Assembly: GCA_002307905.1 (NCBI GenBank) | Contig: DBUL01000142.1 | Coordinates: 22,549 to 39,464 of the forward strand | Length of the DNA stretch: 16,916 nucleotides | Origin: Rhizobiaceae bacterium UBA1291 | Lineage (GTDB): Bacteria; Pseudomonadota; Alphaproteobacteria; Rhizobiales; Rhizobiaceae | Direction: 5' to 3' | In this document: piece after piece, positions 1 through 7,485 of the stretch | Layout of the letters: every line of letters starts with the position of its first letter | Numbering within the stretch: position 1 is the stretch's first letter | The notes under the pieces: generated by a model | What the model was told of the DNA's origin: nothing | Seen by the model: only the letters and a program-made list of their open reading frames with translations | The model's database searches: none | Program-made: the position numbers and the translations under genes

Positions 1-2
1 TG

Positions 3-596
3 GGCTATCAGCCGACGCTGGGTACCGAGTTGGCCGATCTGGAGGAGCGCATCTGCTCTACCAACCGGGGCACGATGACCTCGATCCAGGCCGTCTATGT
101 GCCTGCCGACGACTTCACCGACCCAGCGGCCACGCACACCTTTGCCCATCTCTCGGCCTCGATCGTGCTGTCGCGCAAGAAGGCGTCCGAGGGGCTGTAT
201 CCCGCGATTGACCCGCTGCGTTCCTATTCGCGGATGCTGACACCCGGAACCGTCAGCCCGCGTCACTACCGCGTCGCACGTGCGGTGCGCACGACGTTGG
301 CCGAATACGAAGACCTTAAGGACATCATCGCCATGCTGGGCTTGGAGGAACTGTCCGAGCGCGACCGGGCCACCGTCAGGCAGGCCCGTCAGTTTGAGCG
401 CTTCCTGACCCAGCCGTTCTTTTCCACCGAGGCGATGACCGGCAATCGGGGCCGCTTCGTCACGTTGGAGGAGACGCTCGACAGTTGCGAGCGCATCCTC
501 TCGGGTGAATTCGGGGACCGGGACGAGGGCGATTTCTACATGATCGGGTCGATCACGGACCTAGTGGAACCATCGGGAGAGAGCGATGCGGCTTGA
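3..596 (+). CDS. atpD: N-ATPase F1 subunit beta, C-terminal part (atpD, 5' truncated by window edge)
   Basis: The reading frame is open from base 3 and gives the last 197 residues of the catalytic beta subunit of a rotary ATPase. It enters at the conserved segment GYQPTLGTE and continues with QAVYVPADDFTDPA and FAHLSASIVLSR, which line the nucleotide site and the catalytic interface in F1 beta. The Walker A region lies upstream of the window. The motif LEELSERD near residue 112 corresponds to the DELSEED loop that pushes on the gamma subunit. The gene ends at TGA 594-596, and atpC starts inside it at 586, an 11-base overlap. A beta gene placed first, followed by epsilon and then membrane subunits, is the N-ATPase order rather than the usual atpHAGDC. 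Identification as F1 beta is secure; the N-type label comes from the neighbours. Confidence 0.96.
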   Translation, partial: GYQPTLGTELADLEERICSTNRGTMTSIQAVYVPADDFTDPAATHTFAHLSASIVLSRKKASEGLYPAIDPLRSYSRMLTPGTVSPRHYRVARAVRTTLAEYEDLKDIIAMLGLEELSERDRATVRQARQFERFLTQPFFSTEAMTGNRGRFVTLEETLDSCERILSGEFGDRDEGDFYMIGSITDLVEPSGESDAA

Positions 597-969
597 GGTG
601 ATAACCCCCATGGCAATCTGCGTGGATCGTCCGGTGCGGCGCGTGGTGGCCGAGGCGCCCGACGGGCATTTCGGAATGCTTCCGGGCCATGTCGATTTCG
701 TCAGTGAACTGGTGCCGGGCATATTGCTCTATGAAACCGCAGAGGGCGCCGAACGCTTCGTCGCAGTCAATTCCGGCACTCTGGTGAAATGCGGCGACGA
801 GATACGTGTTGCGGTGCGCGGTGCGGTCGAGGGCGACAATCTGGCCGAGTTGCGGGCAAGAGTGGAGGCCGATTTCCGCAAGCGCGATGAGGATGAGCGC
901 GAGGCGCGCACGGCGCTGGCGCGCCTCGAGGCCAGCATGATCCGCCGCTTCCGCGACTTGGGGATGTGA
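586..969 (+). CDS. atpC: N-ATPase F1 subunit epsilon
   Basis: This 127-residue protein matches the usual size of F1 epsilon. Residues 1 to about 85 form the beta-sandwich domain, with the conserved segment GHFGMLPGHVDFVSELVPG near residues 27-45. Residues from about 88 to the end are charged and helical, matching the C-terminal helical hairpin that contacts alpha, beta and gamma. Epsilon forms the central stalk with gamma, links it to the c ring, and in many enzymes restrains ATP hydrolysis. The ATG at 586 overlaps the end of atpD by 11 bases and gives a normal epsilon N-terminus (MRLEVITP). The stop TGA overlaps the next ATG by one base (TGATG), so atpC and atpQ are probably translationally coupled. 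Confidence 0.93.
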   Translation: MRLEVITPMAICVDRPVRRVVAEAPDGHFGMLPGHVDFVSELVPGILLYETAEGAERFVAVNSGTLVKCGDEIRVAVRGAVEGDNLAELRARVEADFRKRDEDEREARTALARLEASMIRRFRDLGM

Positions 970-1274
970 TGGACATGACCGGTGAACGCCGCGGCGAAAC
1001 GGAGACTGAAACGGAAACCATCGCGCGCAAGGCGCAGCGGATGGAGGAATCCCGAAAGCGCCGCCGCGAGAGCGCGTGGTACGGGCTGGGCATGTTCGGG
1101 CTGGTGGGCTGGTCCGTCGCAATTCCCATCGTTGCGGGCATTGCGCTGGGAATCTGGATCGACCGGCGCTGGCCGGGCGAAGTGTCCTGGACGCTGACCC
1201 TCTTGATCACCGGCGCGGCAGTCGGCGCGATGAACGCGTGGTATTGGGTCCAGCGGGAGGGACGCGATGACTGA
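969..1274 (+). CDS. atpQ: N-ATPase accessory membrane protein AtpQ (AtpI/AtpZ-like)
   Basis: The product is a 101-residue protein with a very charged N-terminus, including a Glu-Thr repeat at residues 10-18 and an Arg/Lys-rich helix to residue 33. Two predicted transmembrane helices follow, at about 38-62 and 72-95. The end of the first helix carries GIWIDRR, the Gly-x-x-x-Asp pattern seen in AtpI-type proteins. Its place between atpC and atpR identifies it as AtpQ, a hallmark of N-ATPase operons. AtpI-like proteins are thought to help c-ring assembly or to bind Mg2+ or Ca2+; for AtpQ this is inference. I chose the ATG at 969, which overlaps the atpC stop by one base. A GTG at 966 is also in frame and would add one residue. 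Confidence 0.88.
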   Translation: MDMTGERRGETETETETIARKAQRMEESRKRRRESAWYGLGMFGLVGWSVAIPIVAGIALGIWIDRRWPGEVSWTLTLLITGAAVGAMNAWYWVQREGRDD

Positions 1275-1304
1275 TCGGGACAGACAGTTCGGCGGAGGGC
1301 CACG

Positions 1305-1607
1305 ATGAGCGTTTCGGTGCTTTCGCTTCTTGTCGCCGCGCTAGCGGGGGCCGCGCTCGGTGGCGCCTATCTGGGCCTACTGTGGTTGGCCGTACGGCGG
1401 CTGCCGCAGGATCGGGGCGGCGTACTGGTCTTCGTCGGGCTCGGGCTTGCGCGCGGCGCGCTCTTGCTCGGCGCATTGGCCGCAGCAGCCGTGCTTGGAG
1501 TCCCGGCGGGAGGGATTGTTGCCGCGCTGGCCGGGTTCGTCGCCGTACGGTTCGCCGCGACGCGTCTCATGGGTCGCGGAACGCCGGGAGACGCTTTATG
1601 GAAATAA
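1305..1607 (+). CDS. atpR: N-ATPase-specific membrane protein AtpR
   Basis: This is a 100-residue, very hydrophobic protein with three predicted membrane helices, roughly residues 4-30, 40-64 and 69-88. Arginines sit close to or inside the membrane (R50 in GLARGALLLG, R82 and R87 in the last helix). Such arginines have been proposed to face the c-subunit carboxylates during ring assembly. AtpR is found essentially only in N-ATPase operons, so it is the strongest operon-level marker here. The ATG at 1305 follows a good ribosome binding site, GGAGGG at 1292-1297, and there is a 30-base gap from atpQ. The stop TAA lies inside atpB, which starts 10 bases earlier. The function is not proven biochemically as far as I know. 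Confidence 0.87.
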   Translation: MSVSVLSLLVAALAGAALGGAYLGLLWLAVRRLPQDRGGVLVFVGLGLARGALLLGALAAAAVLGVPAGGIVAALAGFVAVRFAATRLMGRGTPGDALWK

Positions 1608-2314
1608 GCCCCGACGCCTGGGTTCTCTACGAATGGCGAGGCGTTCAGCTCAACGCCACGATCGCCTTCACATGGGTCGTGATGGCACTGCTGATTCTCG
1701 GCTCCTGGGCCGTCACGTCGCGGTTGAGCGAGGGCGAAACCGTCTCGCGCTGGCAGGCGCTACTGGATGTGATCATCTCGGCCATCCGCGGCCAGATCGA
1801 TGAGATCGGCGCCGACGATCCTGATCGCTACCTTTCGTTCATTGGGACGCTGTTTCTGTTCATTGCCACCGCAAACGTACTGGCGCTGGTGCCGGGCTTC
1901 CAGCCGCCCACCGGTTCGCTCTCCACGACGGCGGCGCTGGCGATTTGCGTGCTGATCGCAGTGCCGCTTTTTTCGATCGGGAAGCGGGGGCTCGGAAATT
2001 ATCTGCGCACCTATCTGCAACCGACGCCACTGATGTTGCCCTTCAACCTCGTGAGCGAGGTCTCGCGCACCATTGCGCTGGCCGTGCGCCTCTATGGCAA
2101 TGTCATGAGCGGAACGGTGATCGTCGGTATTTTGATCAGCGTCGCACCCTTCTTCTTTCCGGTCGTGATGCAGTTGCTTGGTCTGTTGACCGGCCTGATC
2201 CAGGCTTACATCTTCGCGATCCTCGCGATGGTCTATATCGGCTCGGCAAGCCGCAGCCAGCGCGAGCCCGACCACCCGGCCGCGATAAAGGAAACAGAAG
2301 GAAGAGGAGACTGA
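1598..2314 (+). CDS. atpB: N-ATPase Fo subunit a
   Basis: The product is a 238-residue integral membrane protein, within the range of bacterial a subunits. The essential stator arginine is R164 in EVSRTIALAVRLYGN (residues 154-168), matching the LRLFGN segment around E. coli R210. The later helix has GLIQAYIFAILAMVYIG (199-215), matching the Gln-Ala-Tyr segment of the last helix. Subunit a provides the two half channels that carry ions to and from the c ring. The frame is open well upstream, but the ATG at 1598 is preferred: it has GGGAG upstream at 1586-1590, overlaps atpR by 10 bases and starts with MEISPDAWVLYEW. An earlier start would add an arginine-rich stretch that is only the atpR gene read in another frame. 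Confidence 0.95.
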   Translation: MEISPDAWVLYEWRGVQLNATIAFTWVVMALLILGSWAVTSRLSEGETVSRWQALLDVIISAIRGQIDEIGADDPDRYLSFIGTLFLFIATANVLALVPGFQPPTGSLSTTAALAICVLIAVPLFSIGKRGLGNYLRTYLQPTPLMLPFNLVSEVSRTIALAVRLYGNVMSGTVIVGILISVAPFFFPVVMQLLGLLTGLIQAYIFAILAMVYIGSASRSQREPDHPAAIKETEGRGD

Positions 2315-2316
2315 TT

Positions 2317-2607
2317 ATGGATGCAGCAACATGGGTTGCGGTGATCTCGATCTTTACCGCCGGGCTGACCATCGCCATCGGCTCGATCGGCCCGGCACTG
2401 GCCGAAGGGCGCGCCGCCTCGCAGGCCCTTCAGGCAATCGCGCAGCAGCCCGACGCCGCCAACACGATCACGCGGACCCTGTTCGTCAGCCTCGCGATGA
2501 TCGAATCCACAGCAATCTACTGTTTCGTGGTGTCGATGATCCTGATCTTCGCCAACCCGTTCACAAACCTAGCCGTCGTAACCGCCACACAGGGTCCGGG
2601 AGGCTGA
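2317..2607 (+). CDS. atpE: N-ATPase Fo subunit c (rotor ring), two membrane carboxylates
   Basis: This 96-residue hairpin protein has two membrane helices, about 6-40 and 50-81, joined by the polar loop AIAQQPDA, the counterpart of the RQP loop that contacts gamma and epsilon. Helix 2 carries MIESTAIYCF: E63 is the ion-binding carboxylate, followed by S64, T65 and Y68, the residues that complete the Na+ site in Na+-driven c rings. In helix 1, E30 (PALAEGRA) sits where Ilyobacter c has Gln32, so the site holds two glutamates. N-ATPases were predicted to pump Na+, but the double-carboxylate ring of the Burkholderia pseudomallei N-ATPase was reported as H+-specific with 17 subunits. The coupling ion here is therefore open. 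The gene lies 2 bases after atpB, with GAAGGAAGAGGAG just upstream as ribosome binding site. Confidence 0.95.
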   Translation: MDAATWVAVISIFTAGLTIAIGSIGPALAEGRAASQALQAIAQQPDAANTITRTLFVSLAMIESTAIYCFVVSMILIFANPFTNLAVVTATQGPGG

Positions 2608-2611
2608 TCCC

Positions 2612-3406
2612 ATGCAGATCGACTGGCTGACCGTCGCGGCGCAGATCGTCAATTTCCTCGTTCTCGTCTGGCTGCTGCAGCGGTTTCTCTACCGCCCCAT
2701 CACTCAGGCCATGGCCCGGAGGGAAGAGCGTATCCAGACCCGGCTGTCCGAGGCGAAGGTCGCACGCGAAGAGGTCGAGGCCGAAACAGGCCGTTTGCGG
2801 GAAAAGCAGCAGGCGCTGGAGGCAGAGCGGGAAGAGATGCTGAGCAAGGCCCGGCAGGAGGCCGCCGCCCTGCGCGCCCGACTGGAGGATGACATCCGCG
2901 AGGAGATAGAAGTCAAGCGCAGCACGTGGCAGGCGCATCTACAGGACGAGCGCGAGGCCTTTACCGCCCAACTGCGGCAGCGCGCCGGCCATCAGGTGAT
3001 CGACATCGTCGGGCGCGTGCTCAAGGACTATGCGGGCAGCGACCTTGCCGGACAGGTGGCCGGCACCTTCGCCGACCGCCTCGCTGCACTCGACGCCGGC
3101 GAGCGGGAAAAACTGTCGGCCGCCGCGAGCCGTGCACAGGGCCCTGCTCGCGTGGAAAGCTCCGTCGTGCTCCAACCGGGTGCTCGAGGCCAGATTACCC
3201 GCGCGATCCGCGACTGTATCGCCCAGGAAATCGAGGTCGATTATACCGAGGATGACCATTTGCTGCTGGGCATCCGCCTGACCATCGGCGAGCAAATGGT
3301 CGAATGGTCCGCCTCGCGGTTCCTGCACCGGCTCGAAACAACGCTCGACGAGGTGATCGAAGGCAGCGGCCATCAGGGCAGCGGCCGCGCGCCGGCCACA
3401 GGCTGA
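2612..3406 (+). CDS. atpF: N-ATPase Fo subunit b with delta-like C-terminal region
   Basis: The protein has 264 residues, about 100 longer than a usual b subunit. A single N-terminal membrane helix (about residues 9-27) is followed by a long charged coiled coil (about 30-135) rich in Arg, Glu and Ala, the peripheral stalk. From about residue 190 the sequence changes character. [20 protein letters not shown] and the Arg-Leu that follows resemble the C-terminal domain of the delta/OSCP subunit (Gly-x-x-(I/V)-x-(I/V)-Gly-(x)5-Ser-(x)3-Arg-Leu). No atpH gene is present between atpD and atpG, so this b protein probably supplies the contact with the top of alpha3beta3 itself. It starts 5 bases after the atpE stop and ends 7 bases before atpA. 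The delta-like reading is by eye. Confidence 0.92.
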   Translation: MQIDWLTVAAQIVNFLVLVWLLQRFLYRPITQAMARREERIQTRLSEAKVAREEVEAETGRLREKQQALEAEREEMLSKARQEAAALRARLEDDIREEIEVKRSTWQAHLQDEREAFTAQLRQRAGHQVIDIVGRVLKDYAGSDLAGQVAGTFADRLAALDAGEREKLSAAASRAQGPARVESSVVLQPGARGQITRAIRDCIAQEIEVDYTEDDHLLLGIRLTIGEQMVEWSASRFLHRLETTLDEVIEGSGHQGSGRAPATG

Positions 3407-3413
3407 GGGGGAC

Positions 3414-4955
3414 ATGATGACCTTCGACAATCTGCACGTCGGTCTCTTCGCGCCGCTCGAAGACGCGCTCACCCGGGTCAGCCCTGCAATAGAGCGAGCC
3501 GAGATCGCCCACATCGTGTCGGTGGGGAATGGTGTGGCGCAGGTCGCGGGCTTTACCGACTTGCGCGCAGATGAGCTTCTGGCCTTCTCCGGCGGCGTGA
3601 TGGGGATCGCTTCGAACCTGAGCGAGGATCGCGCGCAAGTCATCGTTCTGGGCGCGACTATGAGCCTGCGACCAGGCGATCCGGTGCGCCGCACGGGTCA
3701 GGTGGTCTATGTGCCGGTGGGTTCTGCTCTGATCGGTCGGGTGGTGGATGCACTGGGTCGACCGCTCGATGGAGGCAATCCCATCGACCCGGAAGGTTTC
3801 CTGCCTATCGAGCAGCCGGCCCCCCCGATCATGCATCGCGCGCCGGTGCAGGTACCGCTACAGACCGGGATCAAGGCGGTCGATGCCGCGATCCCCATCG
3901 GCCGTGGCCAGCGCGAACTAATCCTGGGCGACCGCCAGACGGGCAAGACCGCCATCGCCGTCGATGCGATCCTCAATCAGCGTGATACTGGCGTGATTTC
4001 GATCTACTGCGCCATCGGCCAGCGTGCCTCGGCCGTGGCGCGCGTCATCCAGAGCCTGCGCGAAGGCGACGCTATGGACCGTACCATCGTTGTCGTGGCC
4101 AGCGGCGAGGATGCGCCGGGACTGCAATTCGTCGCCCCCTATGCCGCGACCTCCATGGCCGAGCATTTCATGGCCGAGGGTCGGGACGTGCTGATTGTCT
4201 ACGACGACCTTACCCGCCACGCCCGCGCCTACCGCGAGCTGTCTCTCCTGTTGCGCCGCCCGCCCGGGCGCGAGGCCTATCCGGGAGACATCTTCTACAT
4301 CCATTCTCGCCTGCTGGAACGCGCCACCCAGCTGCGCGAGGAACATGGGGGCGGCTCGCTCACCGCCTTGCCGGTGGTCGAAACGCAGGCACAGAACATT
4401 TCCGCCTACATCCCCACCAACCTCATTTCGATCACCGACGGGCAGGTCTATCTGTCCCCCTCTCTCTTTGAGAAGGGGCATCTGCCGGCCATTGACATCG
4501 GCACCTCGGTAAGCCGGGTGGGCGGCAAGGTGCAACTGCCCGCCTTCCGCGCCGTCGCGGGCAATCTTCGGCTAATGTATGCGCAGTTCGAGGAGCTGGA
4601 GACCTTCGCCCGATTCGGCACCCAGCTCGACGCCGAAACGCGCCGCAAGCTGACCCGTGGTGTGCGGGTGCGCGAGGTTCTCAAGCAGCGCGAGCACGAC
4701 CATATCGAGGTGCCCGAGCAGATCGCGACGCTGCTGGCAGCGACGGAGGGCCTGTTCGACGATCTGGCGCCAGAAGCCGTCGCCGAGGCCGAACGGACGG
4801 TGCGCGAGGCCATGCGATCACAGGCGCCCGGTATCTGCGCCCGCATCGTGGAGGGTGCGAAGCTGGACGACGAGGATCGTAGAGCGCTGATCGAATTGAT
4901 GCGCGACGCACTCTCGGCGCCAGATCAAAAGGGAGCGGACGATGGACACGCTTGA
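3414..4955 (+). CDS. atpA: N-ATPase F1 subunit alpha
   Basis: At 513 residues this is a full-length F1 alpha. The N-terminal beta barrel covers roughly residues 30-100, with [10 protein letters not shown] at 38-47. The nucleotide-binding domain has the P-loop GDRQTGKT at 172-179, where E. coli alpha has the same sequence, and VYDDLTRHA at 262-270. SVSRVGG at 365-371 includes R368, equivalent to the alpha arginine finger (E. coli R376) that reaches the catalytic site on beta. Alpha binds non-catalytic ATP and forms the hexamer with beta. ATG codons at 3414 and 3417 are both possible; GAGGGG at 3405-3410 fits either. The 3' end overlaps atpG by 14 bases. Confidence 0.97.
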   Translation: MMTFDNLHVGLFAPLEDALTRVSPAIERAEIAHIVSVGNGVAQVAGFTDLRADELLAFSGGVMGIASNLSEDRAQVIVLGATMSLRPGDPVRRTGQVVYVPVGSALIGRVVDALGRPLDGGNPIDPEGFLPIEQPAPPIMHRAPVQVPLQTGIKAVDAAIPIGRGQRELILGDRQTGKTAIAVDAILNQRDTGVISIYCAIGQRASAVARVIQSLREGDAMDRTIVVVASGEDAPGLQFVAPYAATSMAEHFMAEGRDVLIVYDDLTRHARAYRELSLLLRRPPGREAYPGDIFYIHSRLLERATQLREEHGGGSLTALPVVETQAQNISAYIPTNLISITDGQVYLSPSLFEKGHLPAIDIGTSVSRVGGKVQLPAFRAVAGNLRLMYAQFEELETFARFGTQLDAETRRKLTRGVRVREVLKQREHDHIEVPEQIATLLAATEGLFDDLAPEAVAEAERTVREAMRSQAPGICARIVEGAKLDDEDRRALIELMRDALSAPDQKGADDGHA

Positions 4956-5820
4956 AAACCTGTCCGACGCGCTCAAGACGACGGGTGACATTCAATCCAT
5001 CGTGCGCACGATGAAGGCGCTGTCCTCGGTCAGCATCCGGCAATACGAACACGCCGAAGCGGCGATGGCGGATTACGCTCGAACCGTCGAGCTGGGTCTG
5101 ATGGCGCTTTTGCGCCAGCGCTGGCAAGCAGGCCTGCCCCTGCGAGGCGCCGACAGCAGGACCGCGCGCGAGGTCATGATCGTGATCGGTTCGGATCGCG
5201 GGCTTTGCGGTGGCTACAACGACAAGATCACCCGCTTTGCCCAAGCCCGGATGGAGGATCGGCCAATGGTTCTGGTGGTCGTGGGCGGGCGCGTTGCGGC
5301 CCGGCTCGAAGCGGGTGGGCGGCGTGCCGATACAATTCATGCCCTGCCGGGCTCGGTCGAAGGATTGTCGCGGCTGGTCCAGACCATAATCGTAGAGGTC
5401 GACCGCTGGATGCAGCTCGAGCGGGTCGGGCAGGTCTGGCTTTTGCACAATCGTCGCGAGGGCCGTAACACGGCAAAGCCGCAAGCTCACCGGCTACTGC
5501 CGTTGCCCGACAGCTATCTGCGCAAGCTGTCCGAGGCAGACTGGCCAGGTCGGTCGCTGCCGCTGTTCCGGATGGATCCCGACCGGCTCATGTCGTGGCT
5601 CGTGCAGCAGCGGCTTTTCGTTGTGATCTATCGCGCCCTGGCCGAGGCGCTGGCCAGCGAACACGCCTCGCGGCTTGCTGCGATGCAGGCCGCAGAGCGC
5701 AACATCGAGGAGCGGCGCGACGACCTGCGCCAGCTTTACCGCCTCCGTCGGCAAGAGACAATTACCCGCGAACTTCTTGACCTAGTGTCAGGTTACGAAG
5801 CCATCCGCACGGAGGATTGA
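4942..5820 (+). CDS. atpG: N-ATPase F1 subunit gamma
   Basis: This 292-residue protein is the central rotor shaft. The N-terminal helix contains [20 protein letters not shown] (residues 16-35), matching the coiled-coil start of gamma. The middle domain has [14 protein letters not shown] (80-93), the family signature also seen as FGSDQGLCGSFN. The C-terminal helix ends [19 protein letters not shown], matching the other half of the coiled coil that turns inside alpha3beta3. The ATG at 4942 lies inside the end of atpA (14-base overlap) with GGGAGCGGAC upstream as ribosome binding site. It is the last gene of the operon, as expected for N-ATPases, and 160 bases without an intact gene follow. Confidence 0.95.
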   Translation: MDTLENLSDALKTTGDIQSIVRTMKALSSVSIRQYEHAEAAMADYARTVELGLMALLRQRWQAGLPLRGADSRTAREVMIVIGSDRGLCGGYNDKITRFAQARMEDRPMVLVVVGGRVAARLEAGGRRADTIHALPGSVEGLSRLVQTIIVEVDRWMQLERVGQVWLLHNRREGRNTAKPQAHRLLPLPDSYLRKLSEADWPGRSLPLFRMDPDRLMSWLVQQRLFVVIYRALAEALASEHASRLAAMQAAERNIEERRDDLRQLYRLRRQETITRELLDLVSGYEAIRTED

Positions 5821-5940
5821 GCAGGCACGTGCCGAGTGACGTTCCCGAGCGGCGCGTGCCATCGGCGGTCCCAAAAACGGCCAGCACTTGACCAGGCTTA
5901 GGCCTCCCACCGAGGGGCTGTCTGCGGTCATCCGCCCGAA

Positions 5941-5959
5941 GCCCGTTGACCTTACGGGC
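5941..5959 (+). promoter_or_regulatory. small stem-loop upstream of the M42 hydrolase gene
   Basis: GCCCGT (5941-5946) and ACGGGC (5954-5959) are perfect complements around a 7-base loop. The hairpin ends 21 bases before the ATG at 5981, close to the ribosome binding site AGAGGGA. It lies in the gap between the ATPase operon and the NAGGN genes. It has no T-run, so it is not a convincing terminator. It may influence translation, or be chance in GC-rich DNA. Confidence 0.25.
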
Positions 5960-5980
5960 GACGGTTGCGACAAGAGGGAC

Positions 5981-7138
5981 ATGGAACAGCCGATCAGAAT
6001 CGACTCCGACTATCTGACCCGTCACCTGAAGGCGCTGCTGGAAATATCGAGTCCGACCGGCTTTACCGACGAGGCCGTGCGCTACACGGCGAGCGAACTG
6101 GAGCGGCTCGGCCTCGAGGTGAAGCTGACCCGCCGAGGCGCCATCCGGGCGCTGAGACCGGGTGCTGCGACCCGTCCCGCGCGAGGCATCGTTTCCCACC
6201 TCGACACGCTCGGCGCCCAGGTCAAGGCGCTCAAGGAAAACGGTAGGCTGGAACTCGTCTCCATCGGCCACTGGTCGGCCCGCTTTGCAGAAGGCGCCCG
6301 GGTTTCGGTCTTTTCCGCGAAAGGAACCTATCGCGGCTCGATCCTGCCTCTCAAGGCGTCGGGCCACACCTTCAACGACGAGGTCGACACCCAGCCGGCC
6401 GGCTGGCCCCATGTCGAGTTGCGCGTCGATGCGCTCGCGCGCAACCACAACGACCTCGTCCAGCTCGGCATAGACGTCGGGGACATTGTCGCGATCGACC
6501 CGCAACCAGAATTTCTGGAAAATGGCTTCATCGTCTCCCGCCACCTCGACGACAAGGCGGGCGTGGCCGTCATGCTGGCCGCGCTCGAATGCATGCAGCG
6601 GCTGAATATAGCAACGCCGGTCGATACCTACTGGCTGTTCACGATCGGTGAGGAAGTCGGCGTCGGCGCATCAGCGGCGCTGGTTCCGGAGATCGCCTCC
6701 CTTGTCGCCATCGACAACGGCACGACAGCGCCCGGGCAGAACTCCCAGGAATTCGGCGTGACGCTTGCCATGGCGGATCAGACCGGGCCCTTCGACTACC
6801 ACCTGTCGAAGAAGCTCCACCAGCTCTGCCTCGAGTACGACATCCCTGTCCAGAAGGATGTCTTTAGATACTACCGTTCCGACGCCGCCTCCGCCGTGGA
6901 GGCGGGTCACGACGTCCGAACCGCGCTCCTCACTTTCGGCCTCGATGCCTCGCACGGCTATGAACGCATCCATCTTCACGCATTGATGTCGGTCGCCCGC
7001 CTGACCATCCACTACGTCTCAAGCGAGGTGCAAATCGAGCGCGACGCCGAGGAGGTGTCGGGACTGCGCGGCTTCACCCGTCAGGAGGTCCAAGAGGCCG
7101 AACAGGTTCTGAAGGCTAACGAACAGAACGCGCCCTAA
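5981..7138 (+). CDS. M42-family metallo-hydrolase of the NAGGN gene trio
   Basis: The 385-residue product is a cocatalytic metallopeptidase of the M42 type, in the subfamily found beside NAGGN synthesis genes. The expected metal and catalytic residues are visible: H73 and D75 in SHLDTLG, the bridging aspartate in SRHLDDKAG (D190/D191), the glutamate pair E224-E225 in GEEVG, D245 in AIDNGT, and a late histidine, H325 or H331, in ASHGYERIH. It should be an active zinc or cobalt hydrolase. Its substrate in this context is not established; trimming or recycling the dipeptide is a reasonable guess. The frame is open back to 5888, but the ATG at 5981 has AGAGGGAC just before it and gives a standard N-terminus. 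Here the gene comes first and is separated from asnO by 347 bases, whereas in several genomes it follows ngs. Confidence 0.88.
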   Translation: MEQPIRIDSDYLTRHLKALLEISSPTGFTDEAVRYTASELERLGLEVKLTRRGAIRALRPGAATRPARGIVSHLDTLGAQVKALKENGRLELVSIGHWSARFAEGARVSVFSAKGTYRGSILPLKASGHTFNDEVDTQPAGWPHVELRVDALARNHNDLVQLGIDVGDIVAIDPQPEFLENGFIVSRHLDDKAGVAVMLAALECMQRLNIATPVDTYWLFTIGEEVGVGASAALVPEIASLVAIDNGTTAPGQNSQEFGVTLAMADQTGPFDYHLSKKLHQLCLEYDIPVQKDVFRYYRSDAASAVEAGHDVRTALLTFGLDASHGYERIHLHALMSVARLTIHYVSSEVQIERDAEEVSGLRGFTRQEVQEAEQVLKANEQNAP

Positions 7139-7411
7139 CTAGCCTTGGTGGCTCGCCTGAGATTCGAATGCGGTTTCCGCGCCGGTTTAATCTGGACGCT
7201 GATAGTATCCCAATCTTGCTGTCCGACCGCATGCTGCCCGAGGATCACCCGAGCTATCCCACCGAACCCTCCCCTCTCCTTCAACTTCTCCTCCGTCGTC
7301 GCAAACTGACACCGGCGCGACCGATCTACGCCGAGGCGCTCGCTGCTGCTCAGGCGATCGAATAGGAGGGCAGGGGGAACATCTGGCCGCGCCGAGCATT
7401 CTAGTATCATC
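7139..7411. other. intergenic gap between M42 hydrolase and asnO, no supported gene
   Basis: Together with the hairpin and leader that follow, 347 bases separate the two genes. A 65-codon plus-strand frame from 7168 to 7365 exists, but it has no ribosome binding site at its ATG, its product is a low-complexity Pro/Leu/Arg mix, and I recognise no family. A minus-strand frame across the same bases looks equally random. The gap may hold a promoter for asnO-ngs, but I cannot point to convincing -35 and -10 boxes. Confidence 0.5.
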
Positions 7412-7446
7412 GCATCGGGGCCGCGGATCATCCACGGCCCCGATGC
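7412..7446 (+). promoter_or_regulatory. strong stem-loop in the asnO leader
   Basis: GCATCGGGGCCG (7412-7423) pairs perfectly with CGGCCCCGATGC (7435-7446) across an 11-base loop. This is the longest perfect hairpin I found in the window. It is followed by CTTTCC, only a short T-run, so it could be a weak terminator of the upstream transcript, an attenuator, or an RNA-stabilising structure at the 5' end of the asnO-ngs message. It ends 39 bases before the asnO start codon and 20 bases before the GGAGG at 7467-7471. Confidence 0.55.
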
Positions 7447-7485
7447 CTTTCCATGGTGCCAACAACGGAGGTTTTGACCCGTTTC

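Noticed and set aside
1382..1597. Upstream in-frame extension of atpB giving a 310-residue protein
   Set aside because: The added stretch is Arg-rich and is the atpR gene read in another frame. The ATG at 1598 has its own ribosome binding site and gives a normal a-subunit N-terminus.
5824..5861. GGCACGTGCC palindrome followed by a near copy GGCGCGTGCC after atpG, considered as a terminator
   Set aside because: No T-run and no single clean stem with a short loop; more likely GC-rich chance, although a weak terminator is possible.
5888..5980. TTGACC at 5888 considered as a -35 box for the M42 gene
   Set aside because: No acceptable -10 element at 16-18 bases; the next bases are CCACCGAGGGG.
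7168..7365. 65-residue ORF between the M42 gene and asnO
   Set aside because: No ribosome binding site, no recognisable family, and the composition looks like chance in GC-rich DNA.
7453..7485. Upstream ATG for asnO at 7453
   Set aside because: It would place 11 residues before the nucleophile cysteine, which must be residue 2 in a class II amidotransferase.
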